From positions 124,001 to 188,000 of the forward strand of contig JANSYJ010000004.1 in the NCBI GenBank assembly GCA_024742495.1: a DNA stretch of 64,000 nt, in the 5' to 3' direction. Below, in pieces: positions 44,705 to 54,061 of this stretch (its first letter is position 1; each line of letters begins with the position of its first letter). The DNA is from Bacteroidota bacterium (lineage in GTDB: Bacteria > Bacteroidota > Bacteroidia > Flavobacteriales > Schleiferiaceae). The notes beneath the pieces were generated by a model. The model saw only the letters and a program-made list of their open reading frames with translations, did no database searches and was not told the origin of the DNA. Both the position numbers and the translations under genes were made by a program.

Positions 44705-46003
44705 ATGTCCTTCAAAAAGTTCCGCGATATAGTCTATGGAACCGAATCTGAATTCGGTTTAAGGGAGTTGATTTTTCACCAAGTCTGCTTCCTGAGCGCC
44801 CTTGCTCTTTCATTTGGCATATTGCTGGCATTAAACTTACGCGACCTTGATCTTATTGTTGCTATCCTCATAACCCAAATCGTCCTAACATTAAGTTACT
44901 GGCTATCGCGGGTAATGCGGCTTTTCCTTGTAGGCTGGATTCTCTTTTCCATTACCACCTACGCATTAATTGTAAGCAATTACTTCCTCAATGCAGGAAT
45001 AGATGGCACTACCAATATTATAAGCGTTTTAATTCTTGCAATACTCTTCGCGACATCCCGAAGTAAATTGCACTGGATTTGGACCAGCACCCATGGTCTG
45101 GTATTTTCCGCCCTTTTATTCTACGAGCTTAATTTTGGAAAGGCCAGCATTAGTACCTACCCCAATGCGGAAGCCCGCTACGTAGATCATGTTTTCAGCT
45201 ATCTGTTAGTACTGGCCTTTATGTACTTTATTTTCCGCCTCATTCGTGTGGCTTATGAAAAACAGCAGGAAAAGGTTATTGAGCAAAGTAAAGATCTGGA
45301 GGAAAAGCAGGCAGAACTGGAAAAATCAAATACCGAGCTTATAAAGGTATTATCCATTATCGCCCATGATGTGCGCAATCCCTTGGCTTCCATTCAATCA
45401 TTTCTGGAGCTTAACGCAGATGAAAGCTTAACTAAGGATGAGCAGAAGGAAATAAACGCCAGCCTCCTGCATATGGTGCAAAACACTTCTCATATGCTGG
45501 ATGATATGGTGAACTGGTCCAAAATTCAAATTAGCGGCACAAGCACAAGCTTTAACACAGTAAGTTTGAGTTCATGGCTCAACAAAACAGTGGATCACTT
45601 AAGGGGCATCGCTCAAGCCAAAGGTGTTCTCTTAAATGAAGATTATAATGGACGCACGAAACTGTATTGCGATCCCATATTAATGACGGTAATCATTAGA
45701 AACCTAATTCAGAATGCGGTGAAATTCACCCCTCCCGGAAAAAACGTGGAACTTCGGGTTATTGAAGAAAAGCAGGAACTTATCTTCGAAATTGACGACC
45801 GCGGAATAGGCATTCCAATCGAGAATCAAAAGCATCTCTTTAGCGGTCAAGCCTCAATTCAAAGTGGAACACAAAACGAAACAGGGAGTGGCTTTGGCCT
45901 GATGATCGTAAAGGAATACGTTGAAGCTCATCAAGGAAGCATTGAGGTATTAAGCAAACCCAAGGAAGGCAGCTTATTCAAAATTCACATTCCAAGGCAG
46001 TAG
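44705..46003 (+). CDS. Membrane sensor histidine kinase (orphan)
   Basis: 432 residues. About six membrane helices occupy residues 20-180, with no large periplasmic loop, followed by a coiled coil (EKQAELEKSNTELIKVL). The HisKA box SIIAHDVRNPLASIQSF (His near residue 220) and a HATPase domain with NLIQNAVKFTPPG, DDRGIGIP and GSGFGLMIVKEYVEAHQG complete a standard transmitter. No response regulator is next to it. It forms an operon with ppa and the small membrane protein, so it probably senses a membrane or intracellular signal; the partner must be elsewhere. Confidence 0.92.
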   Translation: MSFKKFRDIVYGTESEFGLRELIFHQVCFLSALALSFGILLALNLRDLDLIVAILITQIVLTLSYWLSRVMRLFLVGWILFSITTYALIVSNYFLNAGIDGTTNIISVLILAILFATSRSKLHWIWTSTHGLVFSALLFYELNFGKASISTYPNAEARYVDHVFSYLLVLAFMYFIFRLIRVAYEKQQEKVIEQSKDLEEKQAELEKSNTELIKVLSIIAHDVRNPLASIQSFLELNADESLTKDEQKEINASLLHMVQNTSHMLDDMVNWSKIQISGTSTSFNTVSLSSWLNKTVDHLRGIAQAKGVLLNEDYNGRTKLYCDPILMTVIIRNLIQNAVKFTPPGKNVELRVIEEKQELIFEIDDRGIGIPIENQKHLFSGQASIQSGTQNETGSGFGLMIVKEYVEAHQGSIEVLSKPKEGSLFKIHIPRQ

Positions 46004-46004
46004 C

Positions 46005-46664
46005 CTATACCGATGCTATCGCTTCATCGATGAAGTCCATAAATGGTAAGGCTGCCTGAAAGGCTTCTTTAATTTCTTTGAGGCCTTTTTCCGTAAATAA
46101 GGATTCCGGTTTAAGGTTTTTCATGATAACTAAATCCTTATGTCTAAGCAGTTCAATATAAGGATGATCAATATCAAAGCCCTTTGGGGCCTTCTTTAGT
46201 TTTTCCCCTTGAAAGGAACCGTAAACTTTCTTGAAACTAGGCTCTTGCTCTATGGCCTGCAAGTCCTGCCCGCGAACCGCTATTAAATCTCGTAAGGCAT
46301 TTAATAATTCCCGTGGTGGATGGTACAAACCTACCCCTATAAAAACGTTGTCCGGCTCTATATGCAAATAATAATCGCTTAAACCTGGGCCTCGGCGCTT
46401 TACCATTAAAGCAAAATGAGTTTTATAAGGAGGCTTATCCGGGTGAAATCGTCGATTGTTATTTATTCGAGATAGATACTTTTTTGGGTCCATTACGTGC
46501 ATGGGGTAAACCTCCGCAAAGGACTGTTGCAAGGTATTGGCATAGTCCACCAAACCATCACGCATGCTCTGATACCACTTTCGATTGGCATCCATCCAAT
46601 CTTTAGAATTATTGGCTTTTAGCTGATTTAAAAATTCAAAGGTTTCGGGATGTAAGGTCTTCAT
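46005..46664 (-). CDS. DUF2461 family protein
   Basis: 219 residues with the DUF2461 pattern: FEFLNQLKANNSKDWMDANRKWYQ near the N terminus, then DPKKYLSRINNNRRFHPDKPPYKTHFALMV and YYLHIEPDNVFIGVGLYHP. These are cytoplasmic proteins of unknown function. It converges with the kinase gene (1 base apart) and follows metG by 2 bases on the same strand, so it is likely cotranscribed with metG. Confidence 0.9.
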   Translation of the reverse strand: MKTLHPETFEFLNQLKANNSKDWMDANRKWYQSMRDGLVDYANTLQQSFAEVYPMHVMDPKKYLSRINNNRRFHPDKPPYKTHFALMVKRRGPGLSDYYLHIEPDNVFIGVGLYHPPRELLNALRDLIAVRGQDLQAIEQEPSFKKVYGSFQGEKLKKAPKGFDIDHPYIELLRHKDLVIMKNLKPESLFTEKGLKEIKEAFQAALPFMDFIDEAIASV

Positions 46665-46666
46665 AA

Positions 46667-48694
46667 CTATCGAATTACCGCCCCGTTTGGCATATCCTCG
46701 GGTGCTGCTGTGAATTTAAGCTTTCCTTCTGAATCCTCGGCCATTAGAATCATACCTTGACTTACAACTCCGCGGAGCTTTCGGGGGGCGAGGTTAACTA
46801 CAACAGAAACTCTTTGTCCAGCTAATTCTTCAGTATCGAAAAATGCGGCAATCCCGCTTACAATACTTCGCGTTTCAAAACCCAAGTCCACTTCCAAATG
46901 CAAAAGCTTATCGGCCTTTTTAACCTTTTCAGCCTTCACAATAGTTCCTACCCTTAGGTCCAGTTTCTCAAAATCCTCAAATTGAATTTCATCTTTGAGG
47001 GGACTATAGTTAACTGATTCCGAAGGAGTCTTTAGCTTTTCCATTTGACGCTCTATCATCGCATCTTCAATCTTTGAAAACAAATGTCCATCCGCGCTAA
47101 TTTGAGAGCCAGGGCCGATGAGTTCCTTATTCTGGCATTCAGACCAACTTAGCTTATTCATCCCTAAACTAGCTTGCAATTTTGCGGCACTAAAGGGCAT
47201 AAAAGGCTCCATCATTTGGGCCAGTTGTGCGCAAACCTGAGCCGCCACGTACATCACAGTTTCCGTTCGCTGCGGATCCGTTTTTATCAATTTCCAGGGC
47301 TCCTCGTCGGCTAGGTACTTATTCCCTAATCGTGCAATATTCATCATGCGCGAAAGGGCCTCTCTAAATCGATACTTTTCAATAGAATCGGCAATATTCG
47401 CTGGTGCCTCAGCCACCTCTGCCAAAACACTTTCGTCGGCCGGACTTAACTCATTTGGCTTGGGAAGGGCACCGCCGTAATACTTCTGCATAAGCACTAC
47501 CACCCTATTCACAAAATTGCCAAGAATAGCCACTAACTCACTATTATTCCGGGTTTGAAAATCGCTCCAGGTAAAATCGTTGTCCTTAGACTCAGGTGCG
47601 GTTGCGGTTAACACATAGCGCAATACATCTTGCTGATCGGGAAAGTCTTCCAAGTACTCATGAAGCCAAACCGCCCAATTTCTGCTAGTGGAAATTTTTC
47701 GTCCTTCAAGATTTAAGAATTCATTAGCGGGTACCTCATCTGCTAAGTGAAAGCCTCCATGCTCCATTAGCATTGCCGGAAAGATGATACAGTGAAATAC
47801 AATATTATCCTTGCCAATAAAGTGCACCAGCTTAGTATCTTCCTTGGTCCACCAATCGGTCCAAGCCTCACCTTTCAATTCTTTGGTGGCGGATATATAG
47901 CCTATTGGCGCATCAAACCAAACATAAAGCACTTTACCGTCAGCGCCCTCTACTGGAACCGGTATTCCCCAATCCAAATCGCGGGTCATACTTCTCGCCT
48001 GAAGACCGTCGCCAGCATCCAGCCAACTCATGCATTGCCCGTAAACATTGGGCCGCCAGTTTTCATGTGCCTGGATATAATCCTTAATCTTTCCCGATAA
48101 ATGATCCAAGGGTAAAAACCAATGTTTGGTTTCCTTTAAAACTGGAGCTGCTCCACTTAATCGGCTTTTGGGTTCAATTAAATCGGTAGGACTTAGAGAG
48201 GTACCGCAATTCTCGCATTGATCTCCATAAGCCTCATTAAAGTGGCAATTGGGACACTCCCCCACTATAAAGCGGTCGGCAATAAATTGTGCCGCTTCTT
48301 CGTCAAAGTACTGCTTGGTTACCTTCTCTTCTAGAGAACCTTTATCGTAAAGTTTCTTGAAGAAATCTTGAGCGGTTTTATGATGCACCTCCTTTGAAGT
48401 GCGCGAAAAGATGTCGAAACTTATTCCAATATCCTCGAGGGATCCACGAATGACCTCATGATAGCGATCCACAATTTCTCGCGGCTGTGCTCCTTCGCTC
48501 TTGGCTTTCATGTTTATGGCCGCCCCATGCTCATCGGTGCCACAAACAAAGATGAGCTCCTTTTCGTTCTTTCTTAAATAGCGGGCGTAGATATCTGAGG
48601 GAAGATAGCAACCCGCAAGATGACCAATATGAACGGGTCCATTGGCATAAGGTAAGGCTGCGGTTATAGTATAACGGGAAATATCCGTGGACAT
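46667..48694 (-). CDS. metG: Methionyl-tRNA synthetase with C-terminal tRNA-binding domain
   Basis: Class I synthetase charging tRNA-Met. The HIGH motif appears in PYANGPVHIGHLAG (near residue 22). A zinc knuckle CPNCHFNEAYGDQCENCG follows (two CxxC pairs), and the KMSKS loop is the variant GRKISTSRNW. The anticodon-binding domain comes next, and the C-terminal 110 residues form a Trbp111-like OB domain (FEKLDLRVGTIVKAEKV). At 675 residues it equals E. coli MetG. A -7 element lies just upstream. Start ATG at 48694 gives a normal N terminus. Confidence 0.98.
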   Translation of the reverse strand: MSTDISRYTITAALPYANGPVHIGHLAGCYLPSDIYARYLRKNEKELIFVCGTDEHGAAINMKAKSEGAQPREIVDRYHEVIRGSLEDIGISFDIFSRTSKEVHHKTAQDFFKKLYDKGSLEEKVTKQYFDEEAAQFIADRFIVGECPNCHFNEAYGDQCENCGTSLSPTDLIEPKSRLSGAAPVLKETKHWFLPLDHLSGKIKDYIQAHENWRPNVYGQCMSWLDAGDGLQARSMTRDLDWGIPVPVEGADGKVLYVWFDAPIGYISATKELKGEAWTDWWTKEDTKLVHFIGKDNIVFHCIIFPAMLMEHGGFHLADEVPANEFLNLEGRKISTSRNWAVWLHEYLEDFPDQQDVLRYVLTATAPESKDNDFTWSDFQTRNNSELVAILGNFVNRVVVLMQKYYGGALPKPNELSPADESVLAEVAEAPANIADSIEKYRFREALSRMMNIARLGNKYLADEEPWKLIKTDPQRTETVMYVAAQVCAQLAQMMEPFMPFSAAKLQASLGMNKLSWSECQNKELIGPGSQISADGHLFSKIEDAMIERQMEKLKTPSESVNYSPLKDEIQFEDFEKLDLRVGTIVKAEKVKKADKLLHLEVDLGFETRSIVSGIAAFFDTEELAGQRVSVVVNLAPRKLRGVVSQGMILMAEDSEGKLKFTAAPEDMPNGAVIR

Positions 48695-48711
48695 AAAATC
48701 ACTTTAGGCCA

Positions 48712-48719
48712 CAAAAGTA
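48712..48719 (-). promoter_or_regulatory. -7 element (TACTTTTG) before metG
   Basis: On the minus strand TACTTTTG fits TAnnTTTG and ends 17 bases before the metG ATG. No clear -33 partner at 19 bases. Confidence 0.5.
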
Positions 48720-48843
48720 AGAATTGACAAGGCTTTAGAAACATCTAATAATAGGCTTTAAAAAAATCAGCTTGCGCATATTTGCATAGCTTTTAATTCG
48801 CCTTCGATTTTACAATTTCCAAGAGCTTGAAAAAAAGATAAAA

Positions 48844-49611
48844 ATGAAACTATTCTCGAATGTCATCGGTAAAGGAAAGCAAGAACTAATAATCATGCAT
48901 GGCCTTTTTGGGATGAGCGATAACTGGCAAAGCCTAGGGAAAAGATGGGCCGAAGATTATCGGGTACACCTTTTGGATATGCGAAATCATGGCAGAAGCC
49001 CACATGCTCCAGAATTCAGCTATGAGCTGATGGCTGATGATTTAGCGGAGTATATGAACGATAATGGAATCGCGGAGGCCCATATTATTGGCCATAGTAT
49101 GGGAGGCAAAGTGGCGATGCTGTTTGCAGTGCTCAATCCCGAGAAATGCCAAAGCTTAATCGTGGCCGACATCGCACCTAAAGCTTACCAGCCGCACCAT
49201 CAAGATGTTATTGAGGCTTTGGAAGCTTTAGATCTAGATTCTGTAAAAAGTCGTAGAGAGGCCAATGAAGCTTTCGGAACTAATTTGGAGGCTGGCGTGC
49301 GTCAGTTTTTACTAAAAAGCCTTTACTGGGAAACTAAAGAACGATTAAACTGGCGCTTCAACTTAAGGGTAATTGCTAAGGAAATAAGCAAGGTTGGAGA
49401 AGGGCTAGCGCCGAATGCCTATTTTGATAGGCCAAGCCTCTTCCTCCGCGGTGGTGACTCTTGGTATATCGAAGATTCCGATCTCGATCTTATTGAAAGC
49501 CATTTCCCACAGGCAGAATTACTTACTATTCCAGATGCGGGGCATTGGCTACATGCCCAACAACCCCAGGCTTTTTATGAGGCTGTAAGCGATTTTTTAG
49601 GCGGGCAATAG
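48844..49611 (+). CDS. Alpha/beta hydrolase (YbfF-like esterase)
   Basis: 255-residue cytoplasmic hydrolase. LIIMHGLFGMSDNWQSLG holds the oxyanion HG motif, VHLLDMRNHGRSPH follows, and the nucleophile elbow is GHSMGGKVAML (Ser near residue 96). The catalytic Asp and His are probably in the late segments LFLRGGDSWYIEDSD and IPDAGHWLHAQQP. The pattern is that of the YbfF/epoxide-hydrolase-like group with acyl-CoA or small ester substrates; the true substrate is unknown. It converges with murI, overlapping it by 15 bases. Confidence 0.9.
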   Translation: MKLFSNVIGKGKQELIIMHGLFGMSDNWQSLGKRWAEDYRVHLLDMRNHGRSPHAPEFSYELMADDLAEYMNDNGIAEAHIIGHSMGGKVAMLFAVLNPEKCQSLIVADIAPKAYQPHHQDVIEALEALDLDSVKSRREANEAFGTNLEAGVRQFLLKSLYWETKERLNWRFNLRVIAKEISKVGEGLAPNAYFDRPSLFLRGGDSWYIEDSDLDLIESHFPQAELLTIPDAGHWLHAQQPQAFYEAVSDFLGGQ

Positions 49612-50403
49612 TTTTTCTTCCAATTGGATTTCCTGCCCAAAAAACAATTTGGCCGTATCTCTAAAGGCTTCCGTTTTTTCCGAAACAAAGAACCTCATGC
49701 TTGCTTTTTCCATCGGTTCTTGATTCAATAATCCTTTGTGTAATAGTAAATCCTTTAGGGCCTCAGCTACCAAATTTGCTGAATTGAGAACCTGTACTTC
49801 CGAGCCAAAGAAAGATTCTATTTCTGCCTGCAGTAAAGGATAGTGGGTGCAGCCTAAAATGAGGTGACTTAAATTCGCTAAGCGCTCATCATCGAGGTAA
49901 TGCTCTAAGGCACCTTGACTTACCTTGGTTCCTGAAAAGCCTTCTTCAATTAAGGGTGCTAATAATGGCGTGGCAATCTGAACTACCTCTGCATTAGAAT
50001 CCAAGTGCCGAATACGCTCGAGGTAAACCTGAGATCGCACCGTAGCGCGGGTAGCTATTAAACCAACCTTCTTCGCTCCTAAGCTAGACACTTCAGTAAC
50101 TACAGGATCCACAACATTCAGAATGGGTATATCTGGAAAATCCTGCTCTAATTCCTTAAAGGCAGATGCCGAAGCGGAATTACAAGCAATAACTATGGCT
50201 TTGCAATTGGAAGCCTTTAAAAAACGACTGATGCGACGCGAATAGTCAAGAATAGTACTCTTCGATTTATCTCCATAAGGGGCATGCCGTGTGTCTCCAA
50301 AATATATGAAGGACTCTTTAGGTAATAAGCTGTGGATTGCCGAGGCGACTGTTAAACCACCTACACCCGAATCAAATATGCCAATTGCATCAGTGTTATT
50401 CAT
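49597..50403 (-). CDS. murI: Glutamate racemase
   Basis: MurI makes D-Glu for peptidoglycan. The signatures DSGVGGLTVA (near residue 11), VIACNSASA (first catalytic Cys) and LGCTHYPLL (second catalytic Cys) are intact; 268 residues is normal. The start codon is fixed by the family N terminus IGIFDSG. Remarkably, a full intrinsic terminator hairpin and T run end directly at this ATG, so expression should depend on read-through from the ompH genes or on a promoter inside that region. Confidence 0.96.
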   Translation of the reverse strand: MNNTDAIGIFDSGVGGLTVASAIHSLLPKESFIYFGDTRHAPYGDKSKSTILDYSRRISRFLKASNCKAIVIACNSASASAFKELEQDFPDIPILNVVDPVVTEVSSLGAKKVGLIATRATVRSQVYLERIRHLDSNAEVVQIATPLLAPLIEEGFSGTKVSQGALEHYLDDERLANLSHLILGCTHYPLLQAEIESFFGSEVQVLNSANLVAEALKDLLLHKGLLNQEPMEKASMRFFVSEKTEAFRDTAKLFFGQEIQLEEKLLPA

Positions 50404-50430
50404 AAAAAAACCCTGACCGTTAAGGCCAGG
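50404..50430 (-). terminator. Terminator hairpin abutting the murI start codon
   Basis: On the minus strand ACCCTGGC pairs with GGTCAGGGT (one unpaired or mismatched base) and is followed by seven T, whose last base directly precedes the murI ATG. It should end transcripts of the ompH pair and attenuate murI. Confidence 0.85.
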
Positions 50431-50457
50431 GTACGAATTTACATTAAGTATTTTTTC

Positions 50458-50967
50458 CTATTGGATACCTAATTTAGCTTTCACTAAAGGCATAATATCT
50501 TCACCGTTTTCGGCGAAAACAACAACTGCCTTGCTTTGAGAGCTATCTAAGATATAGGTGAATCCCTTTTCTCTTGCTACATCCTCAATGGCTTTGGAAG
50601 CCTTTTCGATGATAGGTTGAAAAAGGTCAACTTGCTTTTGCTGGATATCCTGCTGGGCGCGTTGTGAGAACTGCTGAATACGACCCTGAAGATCTTGTAA
50701 TTCTTTAGTTTTCAATTCGCGAGTTGTAGTGGTCATCATTGGCTCATTGGTACGGAACTGCTCAATTTTGGTGGATAGTTCAGTTTCCATCTCGCCCATA
50801 TCTTTTTCCAATTGCTGTCCGTATTTTTCTAATTCGGCTTGGGCAAGTTTGGTTTCAGGCATAAGAGCCAATAACTCGTCAGAATTTATATGTCCCAACT
50901 TCTGTTGAGCGCTTACTGCACTACTCAATCCGAAGAATAGGGCAAATAATAGGATGATCTTTTTCAT
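50458..50967 (-). CDS. OmpH/Skp-family periplasmic chaperone
   Basis: 169 residues: signal peptide (KKIILLFALFFGLSSAVSAQ), then the Skp start QKLGHINSDELLALMPE, a long coiled-coil hairpin (about residues 45-120, rich in Lys, Glu and Gln), and a C-terminal strand KGFTYILDSSQSKAVVVFAENGEDI. Skp-like trimers hold unfolded outer-membrane proteins on the way to BamA. It is the second of two ompH paralogues downstream of bamA, 22 bases after the first. Confidence 0.93.
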   Translation of the reverse strand: MKKIILLFALFFGLSSAVSAQQKLGHINSDELLALMPETKLAQAELEKYGQQLEKDMGEMETELSTKIEQFRTNEPMMTTTTRELKTKELQDLQGRIQQFSQRAQQDIQQKQVDLFQPIIEKASKAIEDVAREKGFTYILDSSQSKAVVVFAENGEDIMPLVKAKLGIQ

Positions 50968-50989
50968 TTTTCTTGTTTTAATAGTGTGG

Positions 50990-51508
50990 TTATTTTTCTT
51001 CTTGTTCTAAGTTCTCAATTACTTCATCGCTGATATCTACTTTCTCGCTAACATAAAGGGTAATCAGCTCACTTCCTTTATCGAAAACAACATCCAGGTT
51101 ACGGCGTCGCGCCACATCCTGAACAGCATTAAAAATCTTATCCTGGATGGGCTTTATAAGCTCCTGCCTTTTGGTGTAAATTTTTCCTTTTATACCAAAA
51201 TACAATTGCTGCTTATTCTTGGCTTCGTCTTCTTTAGCTTTTATTGCCGCCTCCCGTTCCGCTCGGCGCTCCTCTGTTAAAAGAACCTTCTCCGCTTCAT
51301 AGGATTGTCTCATAGCATCTGCTTCACTAAGTAGCGATTCTATTTCTCCTTCCCAAGTGCGACTAAGTTGATCTAACTGTTGTTGGGCTTTAGCATATTC
51401 CGGAATCTGCGTAAGCACATAGTCGGAATCAACTATCCCGAATCGTTGCGCGTCCAGCTGTATTCCAAAAACTAGACCAAAGAAAATTATCCAAAAATAC
51501 TTTGTCAT
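50990..51508 (-). CDS. OmpH/Skp-family periplasmic chaperone (first copy)
   Basis: From ATG 51508 (MTKYFWIIFFGLVFGIQLDAQ, signal peptide) it has 172 residues; the frame extends to 51532 but without a better N terminus. The mature protein begins FGIVDSDYVLTQIPEYAKAQQQL, has a coiled-coil hairpin (about 45-115) with many Lys and Glu, and ends with NLDVVFDKGSELITLYVSEKVDISDEV plus an acidic tail. It is paralogous to the next gene. The pair downstream of bamA is a standard Bacteroidota arrangement. Confidence 0.93.
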   Translation of the reverse strand: MTKYFWIIFFGLVFGIQLDAQRFGIVDSDYVLTQIPEYAKAQQQLDQLSRTWEGEIESLLSEADAMRQSYEAEKVLLTEERRAEREAAIKAKEDEAKNKQQLYFGIKGKIYTKRQELIKPIQDKIFNAVQDVARRRNLDVVFDKGSELITLYVSEKVDISDEVIENLEQEEK

Positions 51509-51580
51509 AATCATGCGGTTGCCAATCGCCATATTCGCTCATACTGAAAGCATTGCCGAGCGCGGGCGAAAATAGCTCAT

Positions 51581-54061
51581 TTAAAATTGTTGTCCAATAA
51601 TAAAATGCGTATTCCAACCACTCGGTGTTGTACCTCCTGGAAGTGGGTCATATCCATATCCAAAATCAACTCCTAATAAACCGAACATCGGCATAAAGAT
51701 TCGAACTCCGAAGCCGCTGGAACGCTTGAGGTTAAACGGCTCATAGTTCTGAAAAGTATCGTAGTTGTTTCCGGCTTCTAAGAAGGCCAGGGTGAATATC
51801 TGCGCACTAGGGTTTTCAGTAATCAAGTAGCGAAGTTCAAGCGTAAACTTGTTGTACAGCGCACCACCAATTTGAGAAACGGTAGTAGGAACAATTTGGT
51901 TATTGGGATAACCTCTCAAACCCACAATCTCACGACCATCTAGTACAAAGTTCTGCAGTCCGTCGCCACCAACGAAGAAACGCTCAAACGGAGGTAAGCC
52001 AACCTCATCATTATAGGTTCCCAGATAACCGAACTCACCAGCGGCCTTGATCACCGTTTTAGGGAATATTTCGGTAAACCAAGAGCTATTCATTTTAATC
52101 TTATAGTACTCTAAAAGCTCATACCTGCTGCTCGCGTCTAAGCCCGAATAATCGCGACCATTTAGCAAAGACCAAGGAGGGGTAAACTCTCCACTTAGGT
52201 TGAATAGGTTTCCTTTCCTTGGGTAAATTGGGAAATCCACACTATTCCGACCGAGGGTTACCTTGTAGTTGATATTATTCACCCGGCCATCATCGAACTG
52301 AATGCCTCCCAAGGGATAATCCGTTAAACGATAACGCTGAAAATCTATAGCCTGATAAAGAGTGAAATAATCGTCGGGCCAACGAAGGCGCTTCCCTAAT
52401 CCAATAGTAGCACCAGTAATACTTAAACCTCTATAATTAGGGTCATCACTGGGCAGCCCTGTTAAGTTTTGAATATTATGATAAACAGATACCGTTAAGG
52501 AATTTGGTTTCTTTCCTCCTAACCAAGGCTCGGTAAACGAAGCGCTGTAAGACTGGAAAAACAAACCATTACTCTGTGCTCTTAGGTTGATGGTTTGCCC
52601 ATCACCAGCTGGTAAAGGCTGCCAGGCACCCTTCTTGAAAATATTACGAGCCGAGAAATTATTAAAGTTTAAACCCAAGGTACCTACAATACGACCGGCA
52701 CCCCATCCACCTTGCAGCTCCAGCTGGGAAGTGGATTGCTCCGCAACGATGTAGCGAATATCCACGGTACCCGTTTCCGCATTTGGACTTGGTTCTACAT
52801 TTAACTGTTGAGGATCAAAGAAACCTAATTGCTGCAATTCACGCAGGGAACGCTGAATATCACTTCTGCGAAACAACTCACCCGGCTTGGTGCGTAATTC
52901 CCTCAAAATAACATGATCATTGGTACGATCGTTTCCTACTACGGTAACCTTATTAATGGTGGCTTGACGACCTTCACTGATCCGTATCTCCAGATCAATG
53001 GTGTCATTTTGCACATTCACCTCTACTGGAATCATATTAAAAAAGAGGTAGCCATTATCCAGATAAAGAGAAGATACATCACCACCTTGAGGATCCACAA
53101 AAAGGCGTTCATTTAGGAAGGAGGCATCATAAACATCACCCCTTTTAATTTTAAGTACTTCGGTAAGCACCTCATCCGGGTATTTAGAATTACCCAACCA
53201 GGTAATATCACCAAAGTGATACTTAGGCCCTTCGATTACATGCAGGTCGATGTTAATGCGATCATCCTCCACCGCATAAACACTATCTCTTACAATTCGA
53301 GCATCGCGAAAACCCTCGGCATTATACTTTTCAATAATCAGGCGCTTGTCCTCTTCGAAATCCTCTTTTATCAATTTCGAGGATTTGAAAATATTCCAAA
53401 TACGACTGCGGACCGTTTCATCCATGGCCTTGCGAACTTTCTTATCGCTTAGGTTTTCATTTCCAATGATGTTGATGTCCTTGATTTTCACGCGTTCTCC
53501 GCGGTCAACGATAATATCGAGGATAACCGAATTACTTCGGGTAGTATCTGGCTTCTTACGCACTTCTACCTTTGTATTCAGATAACCATCATTTACGAAG
53601 AAGTCGCGAGCAATATTGCGCGTATTTACAATGAGGTTCTCTGTTACGATTAGACCACTGCTAAGCTCGAGCTCATCTCTAAGATTATCTCTTTTTGTTT
53701 TTGATAATCCCTTAATACCGTATTTACTAAGCTTAGGCAATTCTCTTAATCGAATTTCCAGAAAGACCAGGCTTCCTTTCACCTCACTTACATAAATACC
53801 AATGTCATCGAATAACTTCTGACGCCAAAGATTCTCAATGGCCTTAGTAGTTTCGGTTCCAGGAAGGGTAATTTCTTGTCCCACCTGCAGGCCGGATATT
53901 AAAGTAATTACTTGTTTATCAAGATTATCAGATCCAGTAATTCGAATACCGCCAATTTCATATTTCACACCGGGTACTACCGTCACATCGCCCATTTGGG
54001 CTAGAAGGTTCCACGGTTGAAGAAGCAGTATCCATACCGCCAATCGCAAAAATTTTTGCAT
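51581..54061 (-). CDS. bamA: Outer-membrane protein assembly factor BamA
   Basis: BamA inserts beta-barrel proteins into the outer membrane. The signal peptide is followed by about five POTRA domains (residues 30-440; for example YEIGGIRITGSDNLDKQVI, KINDINIIGNENL-like and ATINKVTVVGNDRTNDHVI) and the Omp85 barrel. The C terminus ends with Phe (HFIIGQQF), the insertion signal of barrel proteins. At 826 residues it is in the normal range. Its ATG overlaps the uppS stop by one base (TAATG type), so the two are coupled. Confidence 0.96.
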   Translation of the reverse strand: MQKFLRLAVWILLLQPWNLLAQMGDVTVVPGVKYEIGGIRITGSDNLDKQVITLISGLQVGQEITLPGTETTKAIENLWRQKLFDDIGIYVSEVKGSLVFLEIRLRELPKLSKYGIKGLSKTKRDNLRDELELSSGLIVTENLIVNTRNIARDFFVNDGYLNTKVEVRKKPDTTRSNSVILDIIVDRGERVKIKDINIIGNENLSDKKVRKAMDETVRSRIWNIFKSSKLIKEDFEEDKRLIIEKYNAEGFRDARIVRDSVYAVEDDRINIDLHVIEGPKYHFGDITWLGNSKYPDEVLTEVLKIKRGDVYDASFLNERLFVDPQGGDVSSLYLDNGYLFFNMIPVEVNVQNDTIDLEIRISEGRQATINKVTVVGNDRTNDHVILRELRTKPGELFRRSDIQRSLRELQQLGFFDPQQLNVEPSPNAETGTVDIRYIVAEQSTSQLELQGGWGAGRIVGTLGLNFNNFSARNIFKKGAWQPLPAGDGQTINLRAQSNGLFFQSYSASFTEPWLGGKKPNSLTVSVYHNIQNLTGLPSDDPNYRGLSITGATIGLGKRLRWPDDYFTLYQAIDFQRYRLTDYPLGGIQFDDGRVNNINYKVTLGRNSVDFPIYPRKGNLFNLSGEFTPPWSLLNGRDYSGLDASSRYELLEYYKIKMNSSWFTEIFPKTVIKAAGEFGYLGTYNDEVGLPPFERFFVGGDGLQNFVLDGREIVGLRGYPNNQIVPTTVSQIGGALYNKFTLELRYLITENPSAQIFTLAFLEAGNNYDTFQNYEPFNLKRSSGFGVRIFMPMFGLLGVDFGYGYDPLPGGTTPSGWNTHFIIGQQF

